Assembly: GCA_020747065.1 (NCBI GenBank)
Contig: JAGMVK010000010.1
Span: forward strand, 682,001 to 746,000
Length of the DNA stretch: 64,000 nt
Source: Cadophora sp. MPI-SDFR-AT-0126
Taxonomy: Eukaryota > Ascomycota > Leotiomycetes > Helotiales > Ploettnerulaceae
Direction of reading: 5' to 3'
Shown: positions 14,431 through 26,812 of the stretch, one piece after another
How positions within the stretch are numbered: the stretch's first letter is position 1
How the letters are laid out: the number at the start of each line of letters is the position of its first letter
Made by a program: the position numbers and the translations under genes
Notes under the pieces: generated by a model
Seen by the model: the letters and a program-made list of their open reading frames with translations, nothing else
Database searches by the model: none
What the model was told of the DNA's origin: nothing

Positions 14431-15415
14431 CTTTAGATGTCCCAATCAATCTCCAACCGCGAGACTTGCGGAAGTGAAAGAAACATCACATCGAATTTCG
14501 AGGGAATAGTGTTAGGAAGTGTCACAGATCCACAGCCACGCACTGAGCAGAGCTCCGAGCCGTTATTGATTTGAGATGGGAAACGGGAGTATATAATGTC
14601 TCATGACAATGGCACAATGGGAAGACAAGTGAAAACAACGTGCCTTGAAAGTCCTCCATAGACTTCGATATTTCTGGCATTCAGCAAAGGGAAGTTGAGC
14701 TGAACATTCGTGTCGCCATTTATCTCCAGACGGGAATCATGCATGGACTTTTTGGGGTGAACACGAAATCAGAATGAACGGACGATCACGGAGTATGTAG
14801 AGTTGCCTGTCTTCTATAGCGATGTCACCTGTTTGGTGGGCAGCTCTCGGGCACCTCACTTTCAAGTCGAGAGGTCACAGCCCTGCAACGTCTCGGACAG
14901 TGGAAGAAACGGGGGAATGTACCATTCAGTGAATTTATTTAAGTCATATAATCATGGCAAGCATAATCAAAATGGTAAACTATAGCTAGAAAGTGATGAT
15001 AGCAATACGGTAATGGAAGAGAGGAAGAGATGAAGTCAGAACGATGACAATGCCACTTCTGTGCTGCAAAATAGGTCACAACACCGACAACGAAGGCAAG
15101 AAGATTACAGAGAAAACTGCACGGGCCTCAACTCAAACGCTGATAATGAAGGCCGATCGAAAGGGAGAGCCTTGTTTACAGCAGACGACGGAGGGCAAGC
15201 GAAGGCAGCACAAAAGAATTAACGCACGGACCACCCGATTTTCTGGACTCGACGCGAGATCCTCAAAAGCCTTCAACGCGCGCTGGATTATTTCAACGAA
15301 GCTCCAAATCCACCGTCAACGTCACCCAGGAACCCTTCCGAACTTTGCCACTATCACTTCGACCGCGCTATAATATCAGAACCTTTTCTACACTTACCTC
15401 GAACGGATTTGCAAG
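14431..15415. other. Intergenic, promoter of CCT3
   Basis: About 1 kb without a convincing coding frame. It contains the 5' flank of the chaperonin gene; no specific regulatory motif recognised. Confidence 0.5.
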
Positions 15416-17341
15416 ATGCAGGCTCCTGTGGTGGTTATGAGTACGTTCTTTTCACAAGCTTCCAGAGCTACCGCAGTAGAAGCTTGAAACATAGTATTCT
15501 GTTACTGACGAATACTGGCAGACACCCAGAGTGGTGATAGACAAACGGGAAGAAAAGCCCAACTCTCAAATATCACAGCAGCCAAAACGTAAGGCAGATG
15601 GACTACCCCTCTGCGAGCTTGACATAGCTGGAAACCGCAGAACTAACCCAGAACAGTGTCGCAGATATCATCCGATCATGTTTAGGACCAAAGGCCATGT
15701 TGAAGATGTTGCTGGATCCTATGGGAGGTATTGTGTTGACAAATGATGGCCATGCCATTCTCCGAGAAATCGAGGTCTCACATCCTGCGGCGAAGAGCAT
15801 GATCGAGCTCAGCAGAACACAAGATGAGGAGGTTGGAGATGGAACTACTACTGTCATCATTCTTGGTATGGAAGACGCTCCAGTTGGACGAGCTGAAGCT
15901 AATATATTCTAGCTGGTGAGATTCTTGCCCAAGCTCTCCCACAGTTAGAGCGCAACATCCACCCTGTTGTGATCATTTCCGCCTTCAAGCACGCTCTGAA
16001 AGATGCGCTCGAAATCATTGACGAGATCTCCCTCCCAGTCGATATTAATGATGACAAAGCCATGTACCAGCTGATTTCCTCCTCGATCGGTACCAAGTTT
16101 GTTTCCAGATGGTCAGAATTGATGTGCAATCTTGCCCTCAAGGCTGTGCGCACAGTTACCTTCGAAGTTGGCGGTGGCAAGAAGGAAGTGGATATCAAGC
16201 GTTATGCACGAGTCGAGAAGGTTCCAGGTGGAGAGATTGAAGATAGCAGAGTCCTGGACGGTGTTATGCTCAACAAGGATATCACACATCCAAAGATGAG
16301 GCGACGGATAGAGAATCCCAGAATTGTGCTATTAGATTGCACGCTGGAATACAAGAAAGGAGAGTCTCAGACCAATATTGAGATTAGCAAGGAGGACGAC
16401 TGGAACAAGATTTTGCAGATTGAGGAGGAGCAGGTTAAGCTGATGTGTGATGCGATTCTTGCGGTCAAGCCCGATTTGGTTATTACTGAGAAGGGAGTCT
16501 CTGGTAAGTTCGCATCCGCGAATGTCCACGAACAAGGATCATTTGCTAATTTTCAGACCTTGCTCAACATTACCTCATGAAGGCTAATGTTACTGCTCTC
16601 CGCCGAGTCCGCAAGTCAGATACCAACAGAGTCGCCCGAGCTACTGGCGCAACCATCGTCAACCGAGTGGAGGACCTCCAGGAATCTGACGTAGGAACTT
16701 CCTGCGGACTTTTTGAAATCGAAAAGATAGGCGACGAGTACTTTACCTTTCTCACCAAGTGCAAAGACCCCAAAGCTTGCACCATTCTCCTCAGGGGTCC
16801 CTCAAAGGACATCCTGAATGAGATTGACAGAAATTTGGCAGATGCTATGGCTGTGGCACGCAACGTTATGTTCCACCCAAGACTGTCGCCTGGCGGTGGT
16901 GCAACAGAAATGGCTGTTGCGGTTCGACTGGGGCAGTTGGCTAAGAGCATCGAGGGTGTCCAACAATGGCCATACAAGGCCGTTGCAGAAGCTATGGAAG
17001 TCATCCCAAGAACGCTCATTCAGAACGCCGGTGCAAGCCCAGTCAGAGTCCTCACTGCTCTAAGAGCTAAGCACGCAGAAGGTGGAAGCACGTGGGGTAT
17101 TGACGGTGACACTGGAAAGCTTGTTGACATGAAGGAGTACGGTGTCTGGGAACCAGAGGCAGTCAAGCTGCAAAGCATCAAGACTGCGATCGAGGCAAGT
17201 TTCTCCTCTGCCCAATTTGTTGTAATTTGCTAATCTATTTCACAGTCTGCATGCTTGCTTTTGAGAGTAGACGATATCTGCAGCGCGAAAGCTGCTAGAC
17301 AAGCTGGAGGCGGTGGTGCACCAGGTACAGGAGAGGAATAG
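15416..17341 (+). CDS. CCT3: T-complex protein 1 subunit gamma (CCT3), six exons
   Basis: Subunit of the cytosolic TRiC/CCT chaperonin, which folds actin, tubulin and other proteins in an ATP-driven double ring. Exons 15416-15440, 15522-15588, 15657-15865, 15913-16503, 16557-17194 and 17246-17341 give 542 codons (541 residues), the usual CCT length. Visible family features are GDRQTGRKAQ and RSCLGPKAMLKMLLDP near the N-terminus, the ATP-site VGDGTTT (about residue 91), the LRGPSKDILNEIDRN segment of the apical/intermediate region and RLSPGGGATEMAVA near the C-terminus. The last intron (17195-17245) starts with GCAAGT, not GT; only this GC-AG splice keeps the conserved SACLLLRVDDI frame. Convergent with the PRKRIP1-like gene 206 bases away. 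Confidence 0.95.
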
Positions 17342-17547
17342 ATAGCGTTGTCTTGAAAAGTTAGTGTATTAAAAAGCGACGATAATGTGACGGGCATACC
17401 ATTGTAACATAGCATAGAGCCAATGTATGTCCGGATTTCATGCCCATACCACAAAATCCTTTCTCCTAGACTCCCTCGAGATGCAGGATGAGTACCGTCA
17501 TAGAAGTTGGACGTCGTAAATATCTAACTCTGCCACCGAGGATGCTC

Positions 17548-18153
17548 TCAATCATCATGAATGATGACGCCCTTCTCCTCCTCCACTACTGTACCCATCT
17601 CCTCATCACCACCATTACCCTCCCCACCTAAGCCCTCCCCTCCCTCCCTAACAAGAACCTTCGCCTTAACCTTCCCTCCCTTGACCGCGCCCTCTTCCTT
17701 CACTTCACTCCCCTTATTTCCACCTCTCTTCCTCTTCAGCCTCTCCCTCTTCTCCCTATTCTTCCTCGTCTTCTCCCGATCCCTCTCCTCCCTCTCTCTT
17801 TTCTCCCTCTCCCATGCCGCGCCCTCCTCCTCCTTCCTAACCTCCTCATCCATACTCCTCAACCGCTCATACTCCCTCCTCCGACTCGCCTTGTACACAT
17901 GGAATTCTCCTGAGCCAGCACCAGCACTGGAGCCTTGGACATTCTGTACTATTTCTGGGGGTCCGCCATTAGGGTTGCTGTGCGGCGTGAGGGATGTTGG
18001 GCCTGGGATGCGGATCTCTTGGTCGGGTTTGGAGAAGAGGGTTGTTATGGCGGAGGCGGTTTGAGAGCGTGGTGAAAGGGCGCGTTTCTTGACTGGGCGT
18101 TTGGATCGTGGGTCGGCAGAGGTTGGAATTGACTCGGGGATTGGTTCTGACAT
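17548..18153 (-). CDS. PRKRIP1-like protein (DUF1168)
   Basis: Single exon, 201 residues. The core GEFHVYKASRRREYERLRSM (about residues 82-101) matches the conserved segment of the PRKRIP1/DUF1168 family; human PRKRIP1 is a nuclear double-stranded-RNA-binding protein found in spliceosomes. It is followed by a long, highly charged Arg/Glu helix and a Lys-rich then acidic tail, as in the family. The Lys/Glu richness makes the coding strand purine-rich, which creates a meaningless long open frame on the plus strand. The fungal role is inferred, probably in splicing. Its first ATG at 18153 is taken as the start. Confidence 0.85.
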   Translation of the reverse strand: MSEPIPESIPTSADPRSKRPVKKRALSPRSQTASAITTLFSKPDQEIRIPGPTSLTPHSNPNGGPPEIVQNVQGSSAGAGSGEFHVYKASRRREYERLRSMDEEVRKEEEGAAWEREKREREERDREKTRKNREKRERLKRKRGGNKGSEVKEEGAVKGGKVKAKVLVREGGEGLGGEGNGGDEEMGTVVEEEKGVIIHDD

Positions 18154-18800
18154 CTTGTGTGGGTTTTCTTTGTATGGTCGTCGTTGTCAATTGAGCTCGA
18201 TGGTGGACAACTTGACAAGGCTAGGTAGAGCTCTGTTCGCGGTGCCAAGCCTTTTGCGCCAACAGTACGGGGAAGTGGACACTAGTAAGTGCCTGGCTCA
18301 TGAAGAGAGCATTATCTTCGATTTCCCATGTCAGTTTGGTCAAGTGATGGCCGCTTTTCATTCACTGGTCTATGTGTCCCCGACAGTATTCTATGCAAGG
18401 CCGAAAGTTTCTGCCATTGGCACAGTTCCCGATAAATTCTGCTTTGCCTGACGACAGCTTCGAGTGGCCGCATTCTTGCATCACCATTGGCAATAGGGTC
18501 GAGAAGAGCCCCCGAAGTTCAAGACAAAGGAACCTAAAATAAGCAAAAGTTCTTCAATTCAGTTCAATATTCAATTTCAATGGCTAAACCGCTATTCATC
18601 AAGTCATCATAATAAAGAGTCAAAGAGGCCGAGTCCAAGAAAGGGGTCCGTCCCCCTCTCCCCCTTCACCATCCAACACGCATACTCAAAAGGCTCGCTT
18701 TACCATCCTTCCTCCAGACAATTATCCCATAAAGAAACTAAATACAAGAACCCATGAACAGCATCCTCGAATTCCACGAATGATCAGGACCAGGGTTCCC
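18154..18800. other. Intergenic between two minus-strand genes
   Basis: Promoter side of the PRKRIP1-like gene and 3' flank of the large repeat protein. I see nothing further in it. Confidence 0.5.
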
Positions 18801-21800
18801 TCAAGCAACCTGTCCAGCCTCCTCGTACAACACGATTCCCGCTTCTGTAGGCTCGCCTTCTTCCGAATATTCATCACCATCCATGCTTCCAGTCCATTCT
18901 GTTCCTTCGTCAATACTCTCACTCATTCCAGTTCCAGTGGTTGTCGTCATGACGGTTGTGCCTCTGCTGCTTCTCCGCATGGTTCCACTCTCACTAACAT
19001 CTCCCTCGCTCATCCGCTCATCATCCTCCTCACTCTCTTTCAGCATCAGATTCTCCTTATTCAGATCTCCATATTTTTGGTTAAGTGATCCACCCCAGCT
19101 TGATTTTCGCAAAGCTCCTGAGCCTCCTGGTGTCTTGACACTGTGGCTGCGCTTGAAGCCGCCAGTGGGAACATTGTGCGTGATCTGATTAAGTGACAAG
19201 ATACGTCGCGACGCACCAGCAGGATTGTTGATTGGAACGCTGATCATAGCACGGTTGCCACTCATAGCCATACTAACTGCGCTCTGGGTGCTTTGCGATG
19301 CCCTCGAGGTAGCACTGGAAACGATCGACCCGCTGGTCGAAGTGGCATGACTTGGGACTCGCTTGCGACTCATCGCATCGCGGCCTTTGTTGGACTTAGA
19401 AATGAGGAGAGCCCGTGAATGATCAATCACTCCCTCTAGAATACGACGCTCAAGACTCTCGGCTCGGGCCTCCATGGCATGAAGCTCCTCTCGTCGGATT
19501 CTCAAAGCAGTCTCCATACTAGAGACATCGGCGGACAGCCGCATCTTTTGATGAGCAAGATCATCTTGTTCAGCTTTTAGTATTGCGACGGATACCTTCA
19601 AACGCTCCTCCTCTTCACGGAGACCGACGACTGTTGCTTCGACATGTTCCTTCTGTGCCAGCCGCTTCTCTAAAGCGATAGTTGCAGCTTCCACAGCCTT
19701 CTCCTTATCTTCGTGATCATCAGCAATACGTTGAGTCTGAGCAGAGACAAAGGCGGCAACCTCGGCGGCCGTGTCCATCACTTGCTTGTGGATCTTGTCT
19801 AGCGTGTCCAATTGAGCAAATGATTTCCCGGCGACATGCATATGATCAACCAATTTGTCGAGTTTCTCATGGACAGGCGTGTCATCGTACTTCTCCTGGG
19901 GGGGGACTTCGGGAAGAAGCGGAGTTTCCGGGGGTGCAGGCCGTTCAGCAATTTTCTCTTGAATAGTGACAGTGGCGGTCTTGGAGTGCTCGTAATGTTG
20001 CCCCACGATAAGGAGAATGTCCTTGATGGACTCGAGTATCTTAGGGTGATACTCACTCGCCTGAACCTGAACACCATCGATGGCGCTGAGGGTCTTGTAG
20101 ACCTGCTCCCGAGTGAGTTGGTGCTCAGCCTTCGCATCAGCATGCGTTTCCTCAACCCGTGTGAATGTGTCTTCTACCCTGTTGAACACGGTCTTCGATG
20201 CCTCATCCATCTTTTCAACAGACTCAGTCAAGGTTGGGCCAAGAGTGTCGATTAATAACTTGAGTTCTTCGGCCACTACCTTTGTACTCAATACTGCTGC
20301 TTCACTGGTTGCATTCCTATCATCCCCAAGCTTGGCCTGGGCTTCTGCCGCAACTTGAGCATCGTCGTATTTAGTCATGAGCTCGTTGAACTTCTCATCG
20401 AGTTTGAAGTCGAATTTGTCCCAGGTTTGCTGAAACTTCTCGTCAGACTCGAGTTTTGAACCGACTACTCCTGCATTGGATTTCTCGAACTCCGACTTCA
20501 TCGTCTCAAACATTTCCTTGACGACCTCGTTCTGACCGATAGCATCTCCCAGACTCTCGAGCAGTTTGCCAAGAGCCTCAACATTTGACGCACTTTCGTC
20601 TAGCTTTTCCTTCAAAGCATCCTTGAATTCCTCCAAGAAAGTCTTGACCTCGGACACTCTCTCACCAACTCCGACGGTTTCTGCTTGTCGCTCTTCGAAA
20701 GCTTTGGCGTTGTTTCCCTCGTGAAGCTCGATGCGACCTTTGAACTCCTTAATCAACTCTTCAAGATTCTTTAGGTCGGTTTTCGAGGCCAATGCAGCAA
20801 TATCAGACGTCACGATTTGCTCGAGCGCTGTTTTGATATCGAGGCACACGGCCTCGACAGCTTCCACATCAGTCTTAGTGACCTTTTCGACGTCCTCAGA
20901 TTCCTTCACTGCCCGATCTTTCATTTCTTCTAGGCCGCCAAGAACGTCGCGAACGAGACCCTCTATAACGTTGATATCGTCTCGTTTAGTGACATCTTCC
21001 AAATTTGTGGCCAATTCATGCACGCCATCACGAGTCTCCGTGGCCAGTAACTCGACAGCATCAATATGATCCTTCTTGGCAACTTGTTCAGGATCCATAT
21101 CATCAATTTTCGCTTTTGTATTCCTCAGGAGCGTTTCAATGGCCTCCACATCTTCCCTTTTCACACCATCGTCGTCGACGGATCGTTCCTGTGAAGACAG
21201 TCCAGCCACTGAGTCCTGCACACTCCGTAGCATCTCTTCGACATTCTGGAGATCCTCTTTGGACAGGGTTCCTGGCACTGGCTGTGGGGGTGGAGGTGGC
21301 ATTGATTCGAGCGCCTCTACCTTGATACGGAGCTGGGTGATTAGTACTTCGAGGTTTTCAATGTCGTTCCTCTTCAAGCTCTCCGCAGAAATTACAGCTC
21401 CACTGTTAAGCTCGGCTACAGCCTGCTCTCCATGACCATTCTCTCTCAGGCGATCGATATCAGCGCGAACGCCTTCAAGGCCGAGTTTCAGAGTATCCAG
21501 AATCTCATAGTTGACTGTCATATCTACTGGCTTGTTGAGGTCGGTTGCAATTTTTTCAACGTCGCCCCTCAGGCCGGCCAAGCCATCATGAAGGGCATCC
21601 AGAATCTCGCCCGTCCCAGAAAGAATGCTCTCACCGCTATCTTTAGGTCGCTCGATATCCGCGCGCAAGCCATCGAGACCTGCTTTCAGAGCATCAAGAA
21701 TCTCATCCTTATCGGCTCCCGTGCTGCCACGGACCAAAGATGTTGACATAGTCTCACGAAGATTCTCCAATTCGCTTTGGACTACACTGAGGGAGTCTCC

Positions 21801-24798
21801 GGATTCTTTTGATGCAAGAACTTCTACTTCCATTCTAAGAGAGTCGAAGCTAGTTCGCATTCTGTCCAAGAGCTCATCCTTCTCATTAATGTCTGCTGCT
21901 CGGTCCACGTATGTCTCGATGTCGCTTCGGAGCTTTTCGAAGCCATCCTTTGTGGCATCCAGGAGTTGTTCTGTATCTCTTCCATGAGCTGCAACATTCT
22001 GCTTTGCTTCGTCCGAGACGGCTCTGAATTCCGTTCGCATAGATTCCAATATCTCATTCAATTGGTCCACGATTTGATCCGCGAGCACCACCTGAGGAGT
22101 CTCTCCCAAACCTGCTTTGACGGCATCGAACACGTCGTCTCGTGTCAGTCCCAGGCCGAAGTCTCGGGTCAAAGCAGTCGAGTTTCCACCAAAATCGAAG
22201 TTATGAAGACACTCCTTTAGAGCATTCTGGAGATCATCTTTGGTCAAGTTTTCTCCATTTTGTCTGCTGATGTTTTCTCCATTCATGGGGAAGTCGAAGG
22301 TATGGAGACCTTCCCTAACGGCATCGAGCATGTCCTCGTGAGTCAATCTTTCGTCACCTTCTCGACTTGATTCTGAAGTCTGGACCGGGAAGTCGAAAGT
22401 GTTTAGAACTTCTCGTACTGCATCAAGAATGTCGTCTCGAGTTAGTCCGTCATTGAGCTCTCTACTCAAAGTCATGGCGTTGGTCGGGAATTCGAACGAG
22501 TGGAGACCTTCTTTGACAGCGTCTAGCATATCATCTCTTGTAATTCCAGTCTCAATTGGTTCCGGCGCAGGCGCGGAGGGAAATTCAAACTCCTCCAGGC
22601 ACTCCCTAACAGCATCTAGGATTTCTTCCCGTGAGAGGTTTGCCTCGGTATCGACCCGGGGAGGAGAAAAGTGCTTCATTCCTTCAACGACTGCGGTGAA
22701 GACCTCTTCACGAGTTGCTCCTTCAAATCCCCGGGCGTTGTCCTTTGGAGCATATTCTTGAATTCCCTCCTTGAGAACAGTCAAGAGCTCCTCTCGTTCC
22801 AAACCAAACTGCTGGAGCTCAATCTCAGGCTTGTAATTTTCCCATGCTTCTTTAACGGCTTCGATGATATCCTGCTTTTGAAGTTCCGGATGGCGGTGGT
22901 GATGCGATTTCTCATTGACTGCACTCCGGACAGCATTGTATATTTCTTCATAGTCAATGGGATTCCGCGATGCCACAGAAGATGTAGACTGGCGGCGATG
23001 TTCTCGGAGTATCTCGTCCATGTGGACTTTCAGCTCCTCCAACCCATCGTGAACGACACGAGCGATCTGCTCTCGTTCTGAAACAGCGTCTTTGGCGGAG
23101 GCATTCTTGCTGCTTTCTTGGTCTAATTTTCGCCCGATCTCGCGACCCATGCCGAGCACTTCTCCCCGAAGCTCGCGCACAAGAGCTTTCACTTCCGCTG
23201 TGAGTCCTCCTCCCTGCGCAACACTGTCCTTGATGGTTCGAATAATCTTCATGATATCGTCATTGAGGATCTCCGTAGCACGAGCTGATGATGGTACACC
23301 AATATTCTCCTTGTTCGCCGCCGATCCCATAAGTGCGCCAACTCGCTGGGCCACAGGACCAGACTTGGGATTTTCAAAATCCAACTCAAGTCTAGGAGAC
23401 TCATCGAAGCTGAAACCACGAGACCTATTACCTCCGGACCCACCACCATGTTGTGCTACAAGTTCGTGAGATGAGTTCCTATTGATGAGGTCGACTAAAG
23501 CATCCAGCTTTTGAGCGGTAGCACTTCCATCACGGGCAAGAATGTCGGCTACTTCTGTCAAACGGGAAACTAGAAGCTCCTGACCCTCTTTGGTGCCCAT
23601 TTCACGAATTATCTTTTCCAGGAGTGCAATACTTGCGACCCCGTCATGGTTGTACGAAGATGCGCTGGTCATTGACTCTCTGTCCAACGACGCGGCAAAA
23701 CTCGTTGGACTTGGAATGCGAGGCAGAGAAAATGGCTTTACTGCCCTTGAACCAGGCGAGTTGTGAGCTTTGCTGTCGAGGTATAGAGCAGCAGGCGGGT
23801 AGATTGCACTGGATGTCCGAGAGGTAGACTCGGACAAATTGATGACGAGCTCGCGGAGGCTCTTGCGAATATCTTCGTCGCGAGCGTTTGTTGCCTCCTT
23901 CAGGCTCACAAGATCGGTAGCATTATCTTTGCTTCTTCTGCTAAGCTGGGCCATTTCTCTCTGTAGACTTGTACAAATGCTGGTGAGGCTCAAGATCTGG
24001 TTCGAGATTGCATCAAATGTTTGTGGTGTGCGAACCAGCGCGGTTGAACCGTTTGTAACGTTTGATAGGGGAGTATCCACCTCTTTGGCGGCCATGTTCT
24101 GTAGAGCAAGCATCGTAGCCGACTGTGGGGGAGTGTTCTCTCCAAGGATACTTTGCGGCGGCCTTCTCAAGGATGGTCGAACTGTGAGCTCTCGATTTGG
24201 AGTTTCTCGTCCAGGAATTGGTGTGCCAGATCGTGCTGGGTCTTTCTCGGGTGATTTATCTGGTAACTTTTCCGGTGATCTTGGCTCCAGCACGAATTCC
24301 TTGTTTGTATGTGGAGTTGCTGGACGTGCAGAACTCTTCTCTGGCGATCGTGGGGTATTGAATGTCGAGCCGCCCTCCAAGAAACTGCTCAAATCTCTCA
24401 CATTCCCTGTTTGTAGAGACTGCATGCGCTTATGAGCAGCTCCCTTGATCAAGGACCGCTCGGGAGATGTGTCTATTCGTTTTACTGGAGAATTCGTCAC
24501 ATAACCGCTTTCCCTGGCCTTTTCAGTAAGGGCGAGATGTGCAGACTGAATGGCAGTCGAAGTATTTGGCCGCGAAGTAGCAGCAGGTGAGGATGGGTTC
24601 ATAGGTAGAGGAGGAGGTGCGCGTTCTGGATCAGAGCTGTCCCACCTGGAAGGCATAAAGTCAGCATATTTCGTAAAGTCTTTTGAGGAGCATGTTTTAC
24701 ATAGGAACTATAGCTCTTCCGCAATCCGATGAAGCAGAATGCTGGTGTCTCAGATGCCTATCGCTGTCCCGCGAAGTTGATCTCTCTATTGAAGGCAT
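18801..24798 (-). CDS. Giant repeat and coiled-coil protein of unknown function
   Basis: Exon 1 24701-24798 and exon 2 18801-24645, 1980 residues. The 55-base intron has a GTAAAA donor, a GCTGAC branch and a TTCCAG acceptor; it replaces the apparent ATG at 24656 and joins IVPM to WDSSDPERAPPPLP. The N-terminal ~200 residues are Ser/Pro-rich with many SPEK/SPEKS motifs (possible proline-directed phosphosites). Then come three arrays of helical repeats: about ten ~35-residue units with core (D/E)DMLDAVKEGLHxFEFP (about 595-885), about five units with EILDALKAGLDGLRADIE (about 922-1100), and about seven with EDVEAIETLLRNTKAKI (about 1125-1340). A long Glu/Lys coiled coil follows near 19430-19760. 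The C-terminus is basic, Ser-rich and finally acidic. Fungal homologues are, as I recall, loosely annotated as chromosome segregation ATPase-like, but there is no Walker motif here. A cytoskeletal or scaffold role is a guess. Confidence 0.85.
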
Positions 24799-25832
24799 GG
24801 CTGCGGCTCGAGGCGTGGAATGCTGCTTGGAATGAAGGCGTGTAGAAATGTCGAGGTGCCTCAGACCTCACAGTTTATTTAGGAACTGCAGAGTAAATGA
24901 CTTTGAAGAGAGGAAGATTATATGCCGCAATTAGAAGAAGAGTGAGGATCAAATTGCCAGGGTTGAGGTGGTTCCCGGAATTGATGCTGTATGGAGCCAG
25001 CGTTGGTCTGTTTACATTCTTGTTTACTTCGCGGCAAATCGACGTGACCCGCTTTCGCGCTTAGCGTACAACCTTAAATAGTCGCCATTGCCGAATCACC
25101 TTTCCTTGCCACTCCGCAAGAGGAACTGAACTAGGGAAAACACATCTCCTAATATAGTGGGTGTGAGCTTTTCCAGGAAGGCTACCTGCTCTGCAACTCC
25201 ATCAATAAGAAATCGTCAGTCATTCTGGAGATATGATTGCAGATTTGCGTCACGTGATGACACCGTGCGATCTCCTCGAGATTATGGTGACTTTCTTCGT
25301 TAGTCTTTCCGATGTTCGCCGCCGGTTTTGTTTCGGCTCTGGGCGAGGTAGCCACACTACAAAAATTTCAGGCTGTGGCCTAAAAAGTGGGTGTTGGAAT
25401 CCTTCTTGGCGGCTTGGACGTTGCTATTTCGGAACTTCATTACAGTCTGGCGACAATATCGTTTCGAATCCAAAAAGCCCGAAACACCGATGGAAAGGAT
25501 GATTCTTGTGACGCAGTACTTCAAACCCAAACTTTTGGTTTCTCTCCTCAAGAGTAAGCTTGAGTAATTGAGCATCACTCAAACTATGCTCGAAGATCTT
25601 GAAAGTTTGACTTTTGTATTATTCAGAGGTACACCCAGTCATGCAGACAGTCTAAATTGAAAGAGATTCGAAATACTACTGATATACAGGCTTGAAATGT
25701 AAGGACCGGCGGATCGAATGCTGCTCCTTTCCTCGCTAAAACCGCTAAATGAATGATGCAAATCAAAATCAAAGACATTATCCAAGCCTAAGCTCAGCCA
25801 GCGACCAGGCTCCTGACAATAAAACTAACTAC
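24799..25832. other. Intergenic, upstream of the giant repeat gene
   Basis: Promoter side of the large minus-strand gene and 3' flank of the Egh16-like gene. Short open frames only; none looks coding. Confidence 0.5.
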
Positions 25833-26658
25833 CTATGCCTGGAAAAGCTTTCTCCTTTCAGAGCGCGCCTTCTTTGCAGCAGCGGTGGCGTTGGCACCGG
25901 CCATCTGGACTGGAACACAGCCGCCGAAGGGTCCGGCTCCTATGATCGGGTCAGAATTGCAATTTTAGGGTATTGTTGGGTGCACTCACTGGCTGCGTTA
26001 TTGCATCTGACCATGCAGACACCATCCATACCAGCGACAGATCCGGTGCAGGTCTGATCGGCGGCCACCGTGGCAGTAAGTGGCTAAATATTCAATTAGT
26101 TATGAATTTTTATGGCTGGAGGGACTGGTGCTTACAAAATCAGTAGCCCTGGCTCTGCTTCTTGAGTTCTCGCCAGGAACATTGGTGGCGACTTGCATGG
26201 CGGTCCACTGAGTTCCAGTGCCGGTGCTATCAATCATGCATTCGTAAGGTCCAGCACCATCACCGTTGACCTGGTGAAGAGTCATCATGACACTGCCACC
26301 TGGAGAGATCTGTGGCATGTTTCCGCCGTTCGCAGCAAGTTGAGCCGGAACTTGGGTGGCTGGGTCGTTGGTTCCGCCCCCAAGAGTCTCACCGCATTGA
26401 TCGGCAGCGGCATTCTTGAAGCGGGTGGAGTCCTGCTGGAAGGGGTTGCGGTTGCTACCATCACGAGGTGTGGCCGGGTCAACTAGTGGAAAATGTGAGC
26501 ATGCATCCCAATGACGACCGGTAACAGATAGAAGACTGTAACTTACCACCGAGAGCCATGCCCTCACCACCCGCATCTCCAACTGCCTTGATAATTGCTC
26601 CGTGACCAGCAACGAGCTCGGCAGCGGCCATAGCCATGATGATAGACTTGAAAAGCAT
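25833..26658 (-). CDS. Egh16-like (GAS/MAS, DUF3129) secreted protein
   Basis: Four exons: 26547-26658, 26136-26482, 25990-26083 and 25833-25939; 219 residues. The family includes Blumeria Egh16H and Magnaporthe GAS1/GAS2/MAS proteins, expressed in appressoria and linked to host penetration. An 18-residue signal peptide ([18 protein letters not shown]) ends just before HGAII, so the mature chain begins with His. Conserved blocks are [47 protein letters not shown] and [17 protein letters not shown]. There are six Cys after the signal peptide, enough for three disulfides. The mature chain has only two His, at residues 19 and 107. The Ala/Lys/Arg-rich C-terminus looks unstructured. Start at 26658 chosen because the upstream in-frame ATG at 26691 would spoil the signal peptide. 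Confidence 0.92.
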
Positions 26659-26804
26659 CTTGAAATGTGGGGAAGGACTAGTGGCCAGCAAAAGTCTTGA
26701 AAAGAATAAAGAATGGAATAAGATTAGAAAGATTGAATGGCTGTTGAAGGAAGAACTGGAATGCGATGATGGGTAAAAACACGTATTCTCGGTGGACTGC
26801 AGTC

Positions 26805-26812
26805 TACTTATA
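26805..26812 (-). promoter_or_regulatory. TATA-like element of the Egh16-like gene
   Basis: Minus-strand TATAAGTA lies about 147 bases before the ATG at 26658, a plausible spacing for a fungal TATA box with a moderate leader. Based on sequence only. Confidence 0.45.

Noticed and set aside
17561..18064. Long plus-strand open frame opposite the PRKRIP1-like gene
   Set aside because: It is the antisense of a Lys/Glu-rich coding region and translates to Ser/Pro/Leu/Phe low complexity.
24643..24656. Apparent start ATG of the giant repeat protein at 24656
   Set aside because: It lies within an intron acceptor region; an upstream exon with good donor and branch signals joins in frame and gives a better N-terminus.
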